DNA of 33,544 nt from Clostridia bacterium. GTDB taxonomy: Bacteria > Bacillota > Clostridia > Christensenellales > Aristaeellaceae. Where the stretch lies: assembly GCA_017436605.1 (NCBI GenBank), contig JAFSCW010000056.1, forward strand, positions 1 through 33,544, given 5' to 3'. Within the stretch, counting starts at the first letter, position 1. Every line of letters starts with the position of its first letter. Position numbers and translations under genes: made by a program. Positions 15,949-25,300 of this stretch are shown here, piece by piece. Below the pieces are notes generated by a model. The model made no database searches, had not been told where the DNA came from, and saw only the letters and a program-made list of their open reading frames with translations.

Positions 15949-16034
15949 ATTCCCGGATATTATGCCGAAAAAATGCATATTCAATGCAGGAATGCGATGA
16001 ATTGCGGCGAAAAAGAGTAGGACGGTGAGGGACG

Positions 16035-17798
16035 TTGGCAGGAGGCAGATTTCCGCAGGCATGGCTGGACGAGCTCCGCGAACGCGCCGACATCGTTCAG
16101 GTCGTCTCCAGATATGTTCAGCTGAACAGCAAGGGAGGACGTTACTGGGGCCTGTGCCCTTTCCATGGGGAAAAGACCGCTTCGTTTTCTGTCAATCCGC
16201 AGCGGCAGATGTATTACTGTTTCGGCTGCCATGCGGGCGGAAGCGCCATCAATTTTGTGATGGAGATGGAGCATCTGGAGTTTAAGGACGCGGTGAAGCT
16301 GCTGGCCGAACAGGTTCATATGGAACTGCCGGAAATGGTCGGCGGATATGAAGACGCGGCGAGCAAGACCGAAAAGGAACGCATCTACGAAGCGAACAGG
16401 CAGTGCGCGCGCTTTTTCCACAGCCAGCTCTGGAAGCAGGAAAATGAGCAGGTGCTTGCCTATCTGTATAACCGCGGGCTGGACGACCAGACCATCCGCA
16501 TGTTTGGCCTGGGTTCCACGCCGCCGCGCAGCGACGAGGCGACGCAGGCGATGCGTTCGCTCGGCTTTACGGACGACGAGCTTGTCCGCGCGGGCATTTC
16601 TGTTCGGCGCGAGGGCAGGGTTTATGATATGTTCCGCCAGCGGGCGATCTTTCCGATCATCGACGCGCAGGGACGCGTGCTCGGTTTCGGCGGGCGTGCG
16701 CTGGGCGATGTTAAGCCGAAATACCTCAACACGGGCGATACGCCGGTGTTCAACAAGCGGCTGGGCGTCTTTGCGGCCAATCTGCTCAAAAAGCAGCGCG
16801 GTCTCAAGCGCGTGATTCTGGTCGAGGGATACATGGACGTCATTGCGCTGACGCAGGCGGGACTGCCGGGCGTCTGTGCGACGCTGGGCACGGCGCTGAC
16901 CATCGAGCAGGCAAGAATGCTCAAGCGCTATGCGCCGGAAATCTGGGTATCCTACGACGGCGACGCCGCGGGACAGCACGCGATTCTGCGCGCGCTGGAA
17001 ATTTTCGATCAGGAAGGCATCCGAGCCCGCGTGCTGGATTTTCCCGGCGGCATGGATCCGGACGACTTCATCCGCGAATACGGCGCGCAGGGACTGGAAA
17101 GCCTTGAGCCGATGGACGCGACGAGCTACCGCATGAAGCAGGAAATGGGCAATCACGACCTCAGCACGCAGGAGGGGCGGACGGCCTATGCGATTGCCTG
17201 CGCGAAGCATCTTGCAAAGGTGAAAGAGCCGGTCGAGCTGGAGAATTATGTCAGTCAGCTGATGATTTCGACCGGATTTACGAGGGATGTTCTGCTGGCG
17301 CAGATCGGCAGGACGGAGATGATCGCAAAGGAAAAGCGATCGACCTACCGGCATGCCGCAAGGCCGCTGGAGGAAAAAAACGAGGGCGTAAGCCTCGGGG
17401 CTGCGCAGGCGGAGAAGCAGCTTCTGCGCCTGCTGGCCGAAGGACATTTGGAGCCCGGCACCGTAACGGCGGAGGATTTTATTACGCAGGAGCGCAGAGA
17501 ATTCGCCGAAAAGCTCCTTGCGGGCATGTCTCCCGGCGCAATTCTTGAGGAGATTGCCGACGAGGACAGGCGCGCGCGGGCGGCAAGCGTGCTCAGCAGC
17601 GAGAGCGGCGCATCCCGTGAGGATGAGCTGCGCATGGCGGGCGATTGCCTGCGCATCCTGCATTATGTGCGGATTGATGAAAAAATCGCCGCGCTCAAGC
17701 AGGAGGCCGCCGGGCAAAAGGGTGAAGATAAGCGCAAGACGCTGATGAAAATACAGGAACTGACGAAGGACAGGCAGAAAGCCGGAAGAAAGGAATGA
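16035..17798 (+). CDS. dnaG: DNA primase
   Basis: DnaG makes RNA primers for lagging-strand synthesis. The 587-residue protein has a CHC2 zinc finger (Cys41, His44, Cys62, Cys65), a catalytic TOPRIM domain with VEGYMD (263-268) and DGDAAG (308-313), and a C-terminal helicase-binding region. The start is TTG at 16035, directly downstream of GGTGAGGG. An in-frame stop at 16026-16028 rules out any earlier start, and the next residues match the family N-terminus (RFPQAWLDELRERADIV). The linker between TOPRIM and C-terminal domain is lower in conservation but uninterrupted. Confidence 0.97.
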   Translation: MAGGRFPQAWLDELRERADIVQVVSRYVQLNSKGGRYWGLCPFHGEKTASFSVNPQRQMYYCFGCHAGGSAINFVMEMEHLEFKDAVKLLAEQVHMELPEMVGGYEDAASKTEKERIYEANRQCARFFHSQLWKQENEQVLAYLYNRGLDDQTIRMFGLGSTPPRSDEATQAMRSLGFTDDELVRAGISVRREGRVYDMFRQRAIFPIIDAQGRVLGFGGRALGDVKPKYLNTGDTPVFNKRLGVFAANLLKKQRGLKRVILVEGYMDVIALTQAGLPGVCATLGTALTIEQARMLKRYAPEIWVSYDGDAAGQHAILRALEIFDQEGIRARVLDFPGGMDPDDFIREYGAQGLESLEPMDATSYRMKQEMGNHDLSTQEGRTAYAIACAKHLAKVKEPVELENYVSQLMISTGFTRDVLLAQIGRTEMIAKEKRSTYRHAARPLEEKNEGVSLGAAQAEKQLLRLLAEGHLEPGTVTAEDFITQERREFAEKLLAGMSPGAILEEIADEDRRARAASVLSSESGASREDELRMAGDCLRILHYVRIDEKIAALKQEAAGQKGEDKRKTLMKIQELTKDRQKAGRKE

Positions 17799-17804
17799 CT
17801 TCTC

Positions 17805-18902
17805 ATGGCACTGACACGTGAACAGGCGCAGCAGAAGGTAAAGGAGATTCTTGAACTCGTTCGCAACGAGAAAAAGACGATCACCTATCAGGAAGTAATG
17901 AACAAACTCAGCGAGCTGGATATCGACGCGGATGCGATTGACGCCGTCTTTGAGACGCTCGAAGCCGAGGGCATCAACGTCATCAGCGGCGCGGAGGATG
18001 ACGCTGTTGTCGCTGCGCAGGAGACCGTGGAGCCGGAATACGACCTTTCTGTTCCGGAGGGAATCAGCATCGACGATCCGGTGCGCATGTATCTCAAGGA
18101 GATCGGCAAGGTTCCGCTGCTGACGGCTGAAGAAGAAATCGAGATTGCCAAGAAGATGCTTGAGGGCGGTCCCGACGCCGAGGTGGCCAAGAAAAAGCTC
18201 GCCGAGGCCAACCTTCGTCTGGTTGTTTCGATCGCCAAGCGCTATGTGGGCCGCGGTATGCTCTTCCTCGATCTGATTCAGGAAGGCAATCTGGGCCTGA
18301 TCAAGGCGGTTGAAAAGTTTGATTATACCAAGGGCTTCAAGTTCTCGACCTATGCGACCTGGTGGATCCGTCAGGCGATTACCCGTGCGATCGCTGATCA
18401 GGCGCGAACCATCCGTATTCCGGTGCATATGGTTGAAACGATCAACAAGCTGATCCGCGTCAGCCGCCAGCTCCTGCAGGAGAAGGGCCGCGAGCCGCAG
18501 CCGGAGGAGATCGCCGAGGCGATGGGCATTACCGTGGAAAAGGTGCGCGAGATCATCAAGATCGCGCAGGAGCCGGTTTCTCTGGAGACGCCGATCGGCG
18601 AGGAAGAGGATTCCCATCTGGGCGACTTTATCCAGGACGACGATGCGCCGCCGCCGGCGGAGGCCGCGTCGTTCACCCTGATGAAGGAGCAGCTCATGGG
18701 TGTGCTCGATACGCTGACCCCGCGTGAAAAGAAGGTGCTGTCCCTGCGTTTCGGCCTGGAGGACGGCCGCCAGCGGACGCTTGAAGAGGTCGGCCAGGAG
18801 TTCAACGTCACCCGCGAGCGCATCCGCCAGATCGAGGCGAAGGCGCTGCGCAAGCTGCGCCATCCCAGCCGCAGCAAGAAGCTCAAGGATTATCTGGAGT
18901 AA
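17805..18902 (+). CDS. rpoD: RNA polymerase primary sigma factor (sigma-A/RpoD)
   Basis: The housekeeping sigma factor that recognises the TTGACA/TATAAT promoters seen in this window. The 365-residue protein contains region 1.1 (residues about 1-65), region 1.2 ([16 protein letters not shown]), regions 2.1-2.4 ([16 protein letters not shown] through [18 protein letters not shown]), region 3 ([11 protein letters not shown]), and region 4.2 with the helix-turn-helix [20 protein letters not shown]. It starts six bases after the dnaG stop with AAAGGA upstream, so dnaG and rpoD are co-transcribed. It is followed by a strong terminator. Confidence 0.98.
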   Translation: MALTREQAQQKVKEILELVRNEKKTITYQEVMNKLSELDIDADAIDAVFETLEAEGINVISGAEDDAVVAAQETVEPEYDLSVPEGISIDDPVRMYLKEIGKVPLLTAEEEIEIAKKMLEGGPDAEVAKKKLAEANLRLVVSIAKRYVGRGMLFLDLIQEGNLGLIKAVEKFDYTKGFKFSTYATWWIRQAITRAIADQARTIRIPVHMVETINKLIRVSRQLLQEKGREPQPEEIAEAMGITVEKVREIIKIAQEPVSLETPIGEEEDSHLGDFIQDDDAPPPAEAASFTLMKEQLMGVLDTLTPREKKVLSLRFGLEDGRQRTLEEVGQEFNVTRERIRQIEAKALRKLRHPSRSKKLKDYLE

Positions 18903-18914
18903 CAAGTTCATCGG

Positions 18915-18940
18915 CCTTCCCCTGCGGGGGAAGGTTTTTT
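18915..18940 (+). terminator. Terminator after rpoD
   Basis: CCTTCCCC (18915-18922) pairs with GGGGAAGG (18927-18934) around a TGCG loop and is followed by six T residues. It lies 12 bases after the rpoD stop. Confidence 0.9.
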
Positions 18941-19007
18941 CGGAATAGGAATACAGGACGGGGAAGGAGCGCAAAAAGCGGATGAACTGCGGAGGGGAGA
19001 CGGCGCG

Positions 19008-20471
19008 ATGGTTCAACTGGATGAAAGACTGAGCGCGATTGCGGAGCTTGTGCTGGAGGCCCTGGACGGCATCGGGGCGCCAAAGGCGGCGGATATCGGC
19101 TGCGATCATGGGCGGCTGACGGCGCATCTGCTTGAGCGCAGGCGGGATCTGACGATGATCGCCAGCGATGTGAGTGCGCCTTCGCTGGAAAAAGCGAGGC
19201 AGCTGCTGCTTGCGCGCGGCCTGAGCGGACGGGCGCAGACCGTGGTTGCGGATGGCCTTTCCGGCATCACAGAGCCGGTTCATGCGATCGTGCTGGCCGG
19301 TATGGGCGCGGAGACGATTCTGCGGATTCTCGAAGAGGGCAGGGAAAGAATCGGCGGGGCTGCGCTGATTATGCAGGCGAACGTCGATCTGCCGCTGCTG
19401 CGCGGTATGCTGGCGCAGAAAGGTTTCGTCGTTGTGCGGGAGGTCTTTTCCCATGCCGCAGGCAGACGCTATGCGACGATGCTTGCCCGCAGGGGGGAGA
19501 GCAGAACCCTGACGGCGCGCGAGGCGCTGCTGGGCACAGCTTTGTCCGGCGCGCAGGATAAAGGACAGCGGGCGTATTTTATCTGGCAGCGCGGCGTGCG
19601 CGTGCGCGAGATGGAGAAGATTGCGACGCTCGTATCGGAGAATGCGGCGGGGCGGATGGAAAAGAATCATCAGGAACTGACGTGGATTGCGGAGGCGATA
19701 GGGATGCAGGTATGTACGGCTGCGGAGATTGAACGGCTTGTGGGCGGCATTGCGCCCTATGAGCTGGCGGAGGAATGGGATAACGTCGGGCTGCTGCTGG
19801 GGCGCCGGGGCGCGCAGGTAACGCGCGTGCTGGTTGCGCTGGATCTGACCGAGGGCGTCGTCCAGGAGGCGAAGACGCTGGGGGCGGAGGCGATCGTCAC
19901 CCATCATCCCATCATGATGAGCGCGCGCAGGCGCCTGACCGACGACGACCGCGAGGGCAGGCTGATGCTCGAAATCGCGCAGGCGGGTATCGCACATATC
20001 GCGGCGCATACGAATTTTGACAGCGCGCCGGACGGCGTGAACGACACGCTGATGGCGCTGATGGGTGCGCGCAATATCCGCGGCGAAGGCTGTATCCGCG
20101 TGGGCGAGCTGGAGCCGGGGCTGACGCTGGGCGAGCTGGCACAGCGCGCGGAAAAAAAGCTGCGCGGGCCTGTGCGGGTGTTCGGCGCGGGGGATATGTC
20201 CGTGCATGTGCTGGGCTGCTGCTCCGGCGCGGGTTCGGGCGAGCTGGAAAAGGCGCGGGCGCTCGGCGCGGACTGCCTGCTCAGCGGGGAGATCAAGCAC
20301 CACCACGCGCTGGATTTCGCGGACGCCGGCTGCGGCGTGCTCGAGGCCGGGCATTATGAAACGGAAAATCCTGCCTGCGAAGTGATGGCTATCGCTTTAC
20401 AAAATGCATGCGATGCGCTAAAATATAATGTAACGGTTTTTTGCTCCAAGGGAAATCCCTTTGGGCGTTGA
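19008..20471 (+). CDS. Fusion of tRNA (adenine-22-N1)-methyltransferase (TrmK) and NIF3-like dinuclear metal protein
   Basis: One 487-residue reading frame joins two proteins that are usually separate neighbours. Residues 1 to about 230 match TrmK, which methylates N1 of A22 in tRNA: SAM motif ADIGCDHGRL at 28-37, VADGL, VLAGMGAETI, and a C-terminal helical domain. Residues about 236-487 match the NIF3/DUF34 family: EEWDNVGLLLG, metal-binding THHP (His299, His300), HTNFDSAPDGVND, and the closing AGHYETE with His449 and Glu453. The NIF3 half is the short form without the PII-like insert. GGAGGGGAG sits eight bases before the ATG. No internal stop or frameshift is present. NIF3 proteins have no settled biochemical role. 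Confidence 0.92.
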   Translation: MVQLDERLSAIAELVLEALDGIGAPKAADIGCDHGRLTAHLLERRRDLTMIASDVSAPSLEKARQLLLARGLSGRAQTVVADGLSGITEPVHAIVLAGMGAETILRILEEGRERIGGAALIMQANVDLPLLRGMLAQKGFVVVREVFSHAAGRRYATMLARRGESRTLTAREALLGTALSGAQDKGQRAYFIWQRGVRVREMEKIATLVSENAAGRMEKNHQELTWIAEAIGMQVCTAAEIERLVGGIAPYELAEEWDNVGLLLGRRGAQVTRVLVALDLTEGVVQEAKTLGAEAIVTHHPIMMSARRRLTDDDREGRLMLEIAQAGIAHIAAHTNFDSAPDGVNDTLMALMGARNIRGEGCIRVGELEPGLTLGELAQRAEKKLRGPVRVFGAGDMSVHVLGCCSGAGSGELEKARALGADCLLSGEIKHHHALDFADAGCGVLEAGHYETENPACEVMAIALQNACDALKYNVTVFCSKGNPFGR

Positions 20472-20490
20472 GTATAAGGAGGGCCTTATT

Positions 20491-21198
20491 TTGGAACAGT
20501 ATGAACTTTTGTGGCAGTATCAGCAGGTCGACATGGAGCTGGATCGATACGAGAAGGAGATGCGCTCGAACAGCAACCGCAAGGAGCTGCTCAAGCACCG
20601 CAATTTCCTGCTCGAACAGCAGAATGTCCTCAAGAAGATCGAGGGCGACGTGGAGATCATGAGCGACCGTATGGAAGCGCTGGCTGATGAGATCAAGCGC
20701 CTGAACGGCTCTGTGGCCGAGGCGACGGCGAACTTCGAGGCGAACCGTCCGCAGGATCTCGAGGAGGCGAAGAAGCAGATCGCGTCCATCCAGAAGCTGC
20801 TTGCCACGATCTCCCGCTACGAGGCGGAGCTGGCCAAAATGCGCAAGGACTCCGAGGCGCGCGACCGCCAGCAGCGTGAGGTTCGCGTGCGCGCTGCCAA
20901 AGCCCGCGCCGAGTTTGACCGCATCAAGGTCATCTATGACGAGGAATACAAGGTGGCGGCCGTGAAGCTCGAAGAGCTCAAAAAGAAGGTTGCCAAGGAG
21001 GCGCAGGGCATCGACGCTTCTCTGCTGGAGAAGTATAAGGCCATCAAGCGCCACGCGGCGCAGCCGATCACCAGGCTGCACGACGACCGCTGCGGCGGCT
21101 GCAACATGCAGCTTTCCGCTGCGGATAAGGACAAGGTGCGCTCCGGTCTGCCGTTTGTCGAGTGCGAGAACTGCGGCCGCATCATCCTGGTCAAGTAA
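20491..21198 (+). CDS. Coiled-coil protein with C4-type zinc ribbon (COG1579-like)
   Basis: A 235-residue cytosolic protein. Residues about 5-180 are a long charged coiled coil (heptad-rich, EEAKKQIASIQKLL and similar), and the C-terminus is a four-cysteine zinc ribbon: CGGC followed by CENCG about 25 residues later. The family is widespread in Firmicutes and binds zinc and possibly nucleic acid, but its function is not known. The start is TTG at 20491 with AGGAGG eight bases upstream; a TTG at 20461 inside the preceding gene is less likely. It follows the TrmK-NIF3 gene by 19 bases. Confidence 0.9.
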   Translation: MEQYELLWQYQQVDMELDRYEKEMRSNSNRKELLKHRNFLLEQQNVLKKIEGDVEIMSDRMEALADEIKRLNGSVAEATANFEANRPQDLEEAKKQIASIQKLLATISRYEAELAKMRKDSEARDRQQREVRVRAAKARAEFDRIKVIYDEEYKVAAVKLEELKKKVAKEAQGIDASLLEKYKAIKRHAAQPITRLHDDRCGGCNMQLSAADKDKVRSGLPFVECENCGRIILVK

Positions 21199-21207
21199 GC
21201 ATGAATC

Positions 21208-21230
21208 AGCGGGAGAGATCCCGCTTTTTC
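21208..21230 (+). terminator. Terminator after the zinc-ribbon gene
   Basis: AGCGGGA (21208-21214) pairs with TCCCGCT (21219-21225) around a GAGA loop and runs into five T residues. The stem is short, so some read-through into the next gene is possible. Confidence 0.75.
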
Positions 21231-21262
21231 TATTATAAATATGGAAAGGGGAGGAAAGGGCG

Positions 21263-21625
21263 TTGAATACGTGGGATGAAACGGCGGCGGTGGATGCGTT
21301 TTTTGCGGGCAGGGTGCAGGCGTGGACGCTGTTTGATGCGCTATCTAGAGCCGTGCGCAGCGCATATCCCGGGGCAAAGCTTCGCGTGATGAAAACCTGC
21401 ATAGCGTTTGACGATCTTAAACCGTTTCTCTATGTGTCTTTTCCGCCGCGAAAGAGCATGCAGGGGCTTTGGCTGAGCATCGGTCTTCGCGAGGCGTATG
21501 ATCATCCGAGGATTGCGATGCTTGTGCCGATCAGCAAAACCCGCTTCACGGCGCATATCCACCTGACATGCGCACAGGAGATCGACGCGCAGCTGATGCA
21601 GCTGATTGATTGTGCGCGCCAATGA
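21263..21625 (+). CDS. DUF5655-like hypothetical protein
   Basis: A 120-residue protein whose pattern resembles the DUF5655 domain: VDAFFAGRVQAWTLFDAL near the N-terminus, a MKTCIAF strand in the middle, then FLYVSFPPRKSMQGLWLSI and a C-terminal HIHLTCAQEIDAQLMQLI. This is recognition by memory of the family and not a search. Domain function is unknown. The TTG start at 21263 follows GGGGAGG; no ATG is available near it. No clear promoter is seen between the preceding terminator and this gene. It ends six bases before the rnpB promoter. Confidence 0.7.
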   Translation: MNTWDETAAVDAFFAGRVQAWTLFDALSRAVRSAYPGAKLRVMKTCIAFDDLKPFLYVSFPPRKSMQGLWLSIGLREAYDHPRIAMLVPISKTRFTAHIHLTCAQEIDAQLMQLIDCARQ

Positions 21626-21630
21626 TGGAA

Positions 21631-21659
21631 TTGACAAAAGAAAAAAAGTGTGCTATAAT
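21631..21659 (+). promoter_or_regulatory. Consensus sigma-A promoter of rnpB
   Basis: TTGACA at 21631-21636 and TATAAT at 21654-21659 are both perfect and are spaced by exactly 17 bases. Transcription is expected to begin near the predicted 5' end of the RNase P RNA at about 21667. Confidence 0.93.
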
Positions 21660-21666
21660 CGCTCCC

Positions 21667-22083
21667 GTTTGTGAGGCTGCCGGGCGGCCGCGCGCCGGAA
21701 GGTGTGAGGAAAGTCCGAGCTCCATAGGGCAGAGTGCCGGGTAACACCCGGCGGGGGCGACCCCAGGGAAAGTGCAACAGAGAGATACCGCATGCCAGAC
21801 AGTTCGATTTCTACTTTGCTTTGGCAGAGTAGAAATCTATTTGATATAGAAACTTCGTTTTTATATCATCTGCTTGACATGTAAGGGTGGAAAGGTGAGG
21901 TAAGAGCTCACCCGCGGCCTGGCGACTCGTCCGCGATGTAAACCCCGCTCGGAGCAAGAAACGAAAGAGCGTTTGAGACGGCCCGTCAAGCTCTCAGGAT
22001 TTCGCTTGAACCTATCGGTAACGATAGGTCTAGATAGATGACCGCCAATTACAGAACTCGGCTTACAGGCTTCTCTCACAGAC
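21667..22083 (+). ncRNA. rnpB: RNase P RNA (type A)
   Basis: The catalytic RNA of RNase P, which cuts the 5' leader from pre-tRNAs. Signature segments are in order: GAGGAAAGTCCGAGCTCC (P4 5' strand and flanking bases), CAGGGAAAGTGCAACAGA, the P13 hairpin GGTGAGGTAAGAGCTCACC, CGGAGCAAG, the P18-like hairpin CCTATCGGTAACGATAGG, and ACAGAACTCGGCTTA (P4 3' strand). The ends are set by the 9-bp P1 helix, 21667-21675 with 22075-22083. P12 is unusual: a 12-position imperfect stem (21791-21802 with 21870-21881) opens into two AT-rich hairpins. End positions are accurate to within a few bases. Confidence 0.96.
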
Positions 22084-22132
22084 TTTTCGGTATAGATCTT
22101 CACCGCGTCATCCGCGATGAATCAAAGCGATC

Positions 22133-22166
22133 GGACGTGCCATTTTAACCCGGCATGTCCTTTTTT
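22133..22166 (+). terminator. Terminator of the rnpB transcript
   Basis: GGACGTGCC (22133-22141) pairs with GGCATGTCC (22152-22160) with one G-U pair and a 10-base loop, followed by six T residues. The precursor would extend about 80 bases past the mature 3' end, implying 3' trimming. Confidence 0.88.
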
Positions 22167-22199
22167 GTTTGCGTGAATAGCGGCGTATACAGAAACGAA

Positions 22200-22228
22200 T
22201 TGACATCGTGCGCGGGACTTTCTATAAT
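22200..22228 (+). promoter_or_regulatory. Consensus promoter of the BspA-like gene
   Basis: TTGACA at 22200-22205 and TATAAT at 22223-22228 have a 17-base spacer. The expected leader is about 100 bases long before the ATG at 22334; no known riboswitch was recognised in it. Confidence 0.9.
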
Positions 22229-22333
22229 GGAAAAGAAACACGTGTTGTGATATTCAAGAAGGGACGCGAAGGAAGAACGAGCATGCGCGGTGATGAAGCC
22301 GGATGGGGGAACGGTTGAATACGGAGGGTAAAG

Positions 22334-25300
22334 ATGAAGAGGAGAATCATGAGAACAATCCTTGCAGGGGTGCTTTGCCTCGCTGCGCTCTTTGCGGGCG
22401 TGTCTTCTGCGCATGCGCTGGGGGTTGCGCTGCCCAATGCGCTGCGGGAGATTGCAGACGAGACGTTCATGGGCAATACTGCGTTTGAACACGTCATATT
22501 GCCGGGAAATCTGAAAGGGATTGGAAGCCGCGCATTTGCCTATTGCAGCGGGCTTGAGAGCATTTATATCCCTTCGTCCGTTGAACAGATTGCAGACGAC
22601 GCATTTGAAGGCTGCAGCGGCCTGACCATCCTGTGCGAGCGGGACAGCTATGCGGCGCAGTATGGCGCGGCGCACGGGGACATTGCCGTAGAGCTGGTGG
22701 GCGAGATTCAGGCTGCGCTTTCTGTGAACCGTCTGATGTGCGAGGGCGGCGAGATTGATCTTTGCTGGACGGTTGAAGCGGATTTTCCGATGGAGGGCGA
22801 TCAGAGCGAGCTGACCGTGATGCTCAACGGCGGGGAGCATGCGAGGTTTGAAAAGAGCAGCCGGATGGAATATACGCTGACGGAAACCCATAAGCCTGCG
22901 CTCAGCGGCGAGATGTATGCGGTATGCACATATTATCGCGCTGACGGCGAGACGGTGCAGGTAATCAGCGAGAAGACGCAGCTCGTCGGTCAGCTGAGCG
23001 GATCGCTGACTGCGCTGGATTCGCTTGCAGACAAGGGCGGATATGTGACCTGGGAACTGGCGCTGGAGGATGCGGCGGGCGCGCCCATCGTGCAGTATAG
23101 TGTGTACAGGGAGGGCGAACTCTTCGCCCAGAGCGCGCCGGTGACGGATATGCTGTATCGCGCGCAGCTTACCGAGGCGGGCGAATACACGGCGATGGCG
23201 GAGATCACAGACGGTCTGGAACGCACGCTGACCGTGACAAGCGGCGCGGTGACGGTATCGGAAAACGAAGCCGCGGCCGACCCGCTGTCGTACAGGCTTC
23301 AGGCGGACGGCGCGGGCTATGCGGTCGTGGGCTGTGAAATCGACGCGGCTTCCGTGGCGATTCCCTCCGAGAGGAACGGACTGCCGGTCGTGGAAATTGC
23401 GGATGGCGCGTTCCTGCTGTGCCAGTCGCTGACCAGCGTATCCATCCCCGACAGCATCGTGCGGATCGGCGCGTATGCGTTTCATGACTGCGCGCAGCTG
23501 ACGTCCGTGACAGGCTGCGCGGGCGTTGCTGCGGTCGGCGAGGGCGCGTTTTCCGGCTGTGCGCAGCTGAGCGATTTTGCGTTCCCGGGTGAGCTTGAGG
23601 CGATTCCGGACAGGATGATGGAGGGCTGCTCGGCGCTTTCGGCGGTCAGTTTGCCGTCCTCTGTGACAGAGATCGGGGATGCTGCGTTTTCCGGCTGCGA
23701 TTCGCTCTCGTTCGTGACGCTTGGCGCATGGATGAGAAGCATCGGCAGCGGCGCGTTTTCGGGGTGTTCCGGTCTGAAGAGCATCGTATTCCCGCAGGAG
23801 CTGGAAACGATCGGCGATCAGGCGTTTTCCGGCTGTTCCGGTCTGAGGAGCCTGACGCTTCCGCAGAATCTGCAGTCCATCGGGATGTCCGCGTTTTCCG
23901 GCTGCACGCTGCTGGGCACGGTTGAATTCGAGAACGTCAATACGCAGATCGGGGATTATGCCTTTGCCTATTGCCCGGACGCCGTGCTGCAGGCCTTCGG
24001 TTCCGGCGCGGTGGAGGCGTGGGCGAATGCCATGTATATGGCGTTCATCAACACGTCGATTCCCGTGCTGGAATGTGCTGAGGCGGTCGAGGGCGAGTAT
24101 CATGCCGGACGGGCGATGAGCTGGCGGGCGCAGGCGAGCCTGGGCAGCAAACCCTATACCTACAGCTTTGATATCTATCGCGGAAGCGAGCTGGCGCTCA
24201 GCAGCGGCGCGCAGGCGGAGGATACCTTCCGCTTTACGCCGCAGGAGGAGGGCACGTACCATGCCGAGATGACGGTGACCGACGCCGCAGGGCGGAGCGT
24301 CTCCGCCAGGACACATGACGTCGTCGTGCTGGCTGCGGTCGAGGATTCGTTGCAGTATCTGACCTATGAGCTGAATGAAGCCGGGACGGGCTGTATCATT
24401 ACCGGCACGCAGAATATGGCGTACAATCAGGAATATGATCTTGTCATTCCCGAGCAGATTGATGGGATTCCGGTAACGGAGATCGGAGACAGCGCATTTG
24501 CGGGCAATCACCGAGTTCGCTCGGTTGTCCTCCCGGACAGCGTGCATACGCTGGGAAAATCGGCCTTTGATAATTGCACTGCTCTGGTAAGCGTCGTGCT
24601 TTCTCCGTCTATTCATACGGTGGGCAAATGGGCGTTTCAGTCCTGCGACAGCCTTTCCGAGGTCGTGATGCCCTATGGCATAACGGCTTTGGGCGAGCGG
24701 ATGTTCTATTTCTGTCCGAGCCTGCGCAGCGTGGAAATTCCTGCGAGCGTCACCGTGTGCGGCGGGGATACGTTTATGAATTCCCAGAATCTGCAGGAGG
24801 TCGTCTGGCATGCGCGGACGGAGAGCATCCCGGAGCATGCATTCAATGGCTGCAGTGCGCTCAGAAAGATCGAGGTGACGTCGGGCGTTACCGCGCTGCA
24901 GTCGGGGGCATTCAGATACTGTACTGCGCTGGAGAATGTGTCGGGCCTTGAACATCTGTCCGATATCGGTCAGTATGCGTTCCAGAACTGCACGAGTCTC
25001 AAACGTCTGGATCTTTCGGGTAGCCGCTCGAATGTAATTATTCGCGGTCATGCATTCGAAGGATGCACATCGCTGGAAAAGCTTGTCATGGGCGCGGGCG
25101 GAAAATGCGTGCTGGAAGATGACGACGGGGTGAATACCAACGATACCTTCAGAGAATGCGTATCGCTTGAGGAAATCGATATCCGGGGTTATGTCGGCAT
25201 CAGGGATTTTTACGGATGCACCAGCCTGACGTCGGTTTCGATCGACGACGCATGGGAGATTGACGGGAGTGCGTTTGAAAACTGCGCAAGCCTCCGATTC

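Noticed and set aside
15932..15963. Possible promoter before dnaG (TTGACG and TATTAT)
   Set aside because: The spacer is 20 bases, outside the normal 16-18 range, so dgt-dnaG co-transcription is the simpler reading.
15981..20354. Minus-strand open frame of 1457 codons
   Set aside because: It runs antisense across dnaG, rpoD and the TrmK-NIF3 gene, has no family-like motifs, and is explained by GC-rich codon bias of the real plus-strand genes.
21861..22103. Minus-strand 80-codon frame within rnpB
   Set aside because: It lies inside the RNase P RNA gene; such frames over rnpB are a common annotation artefact.
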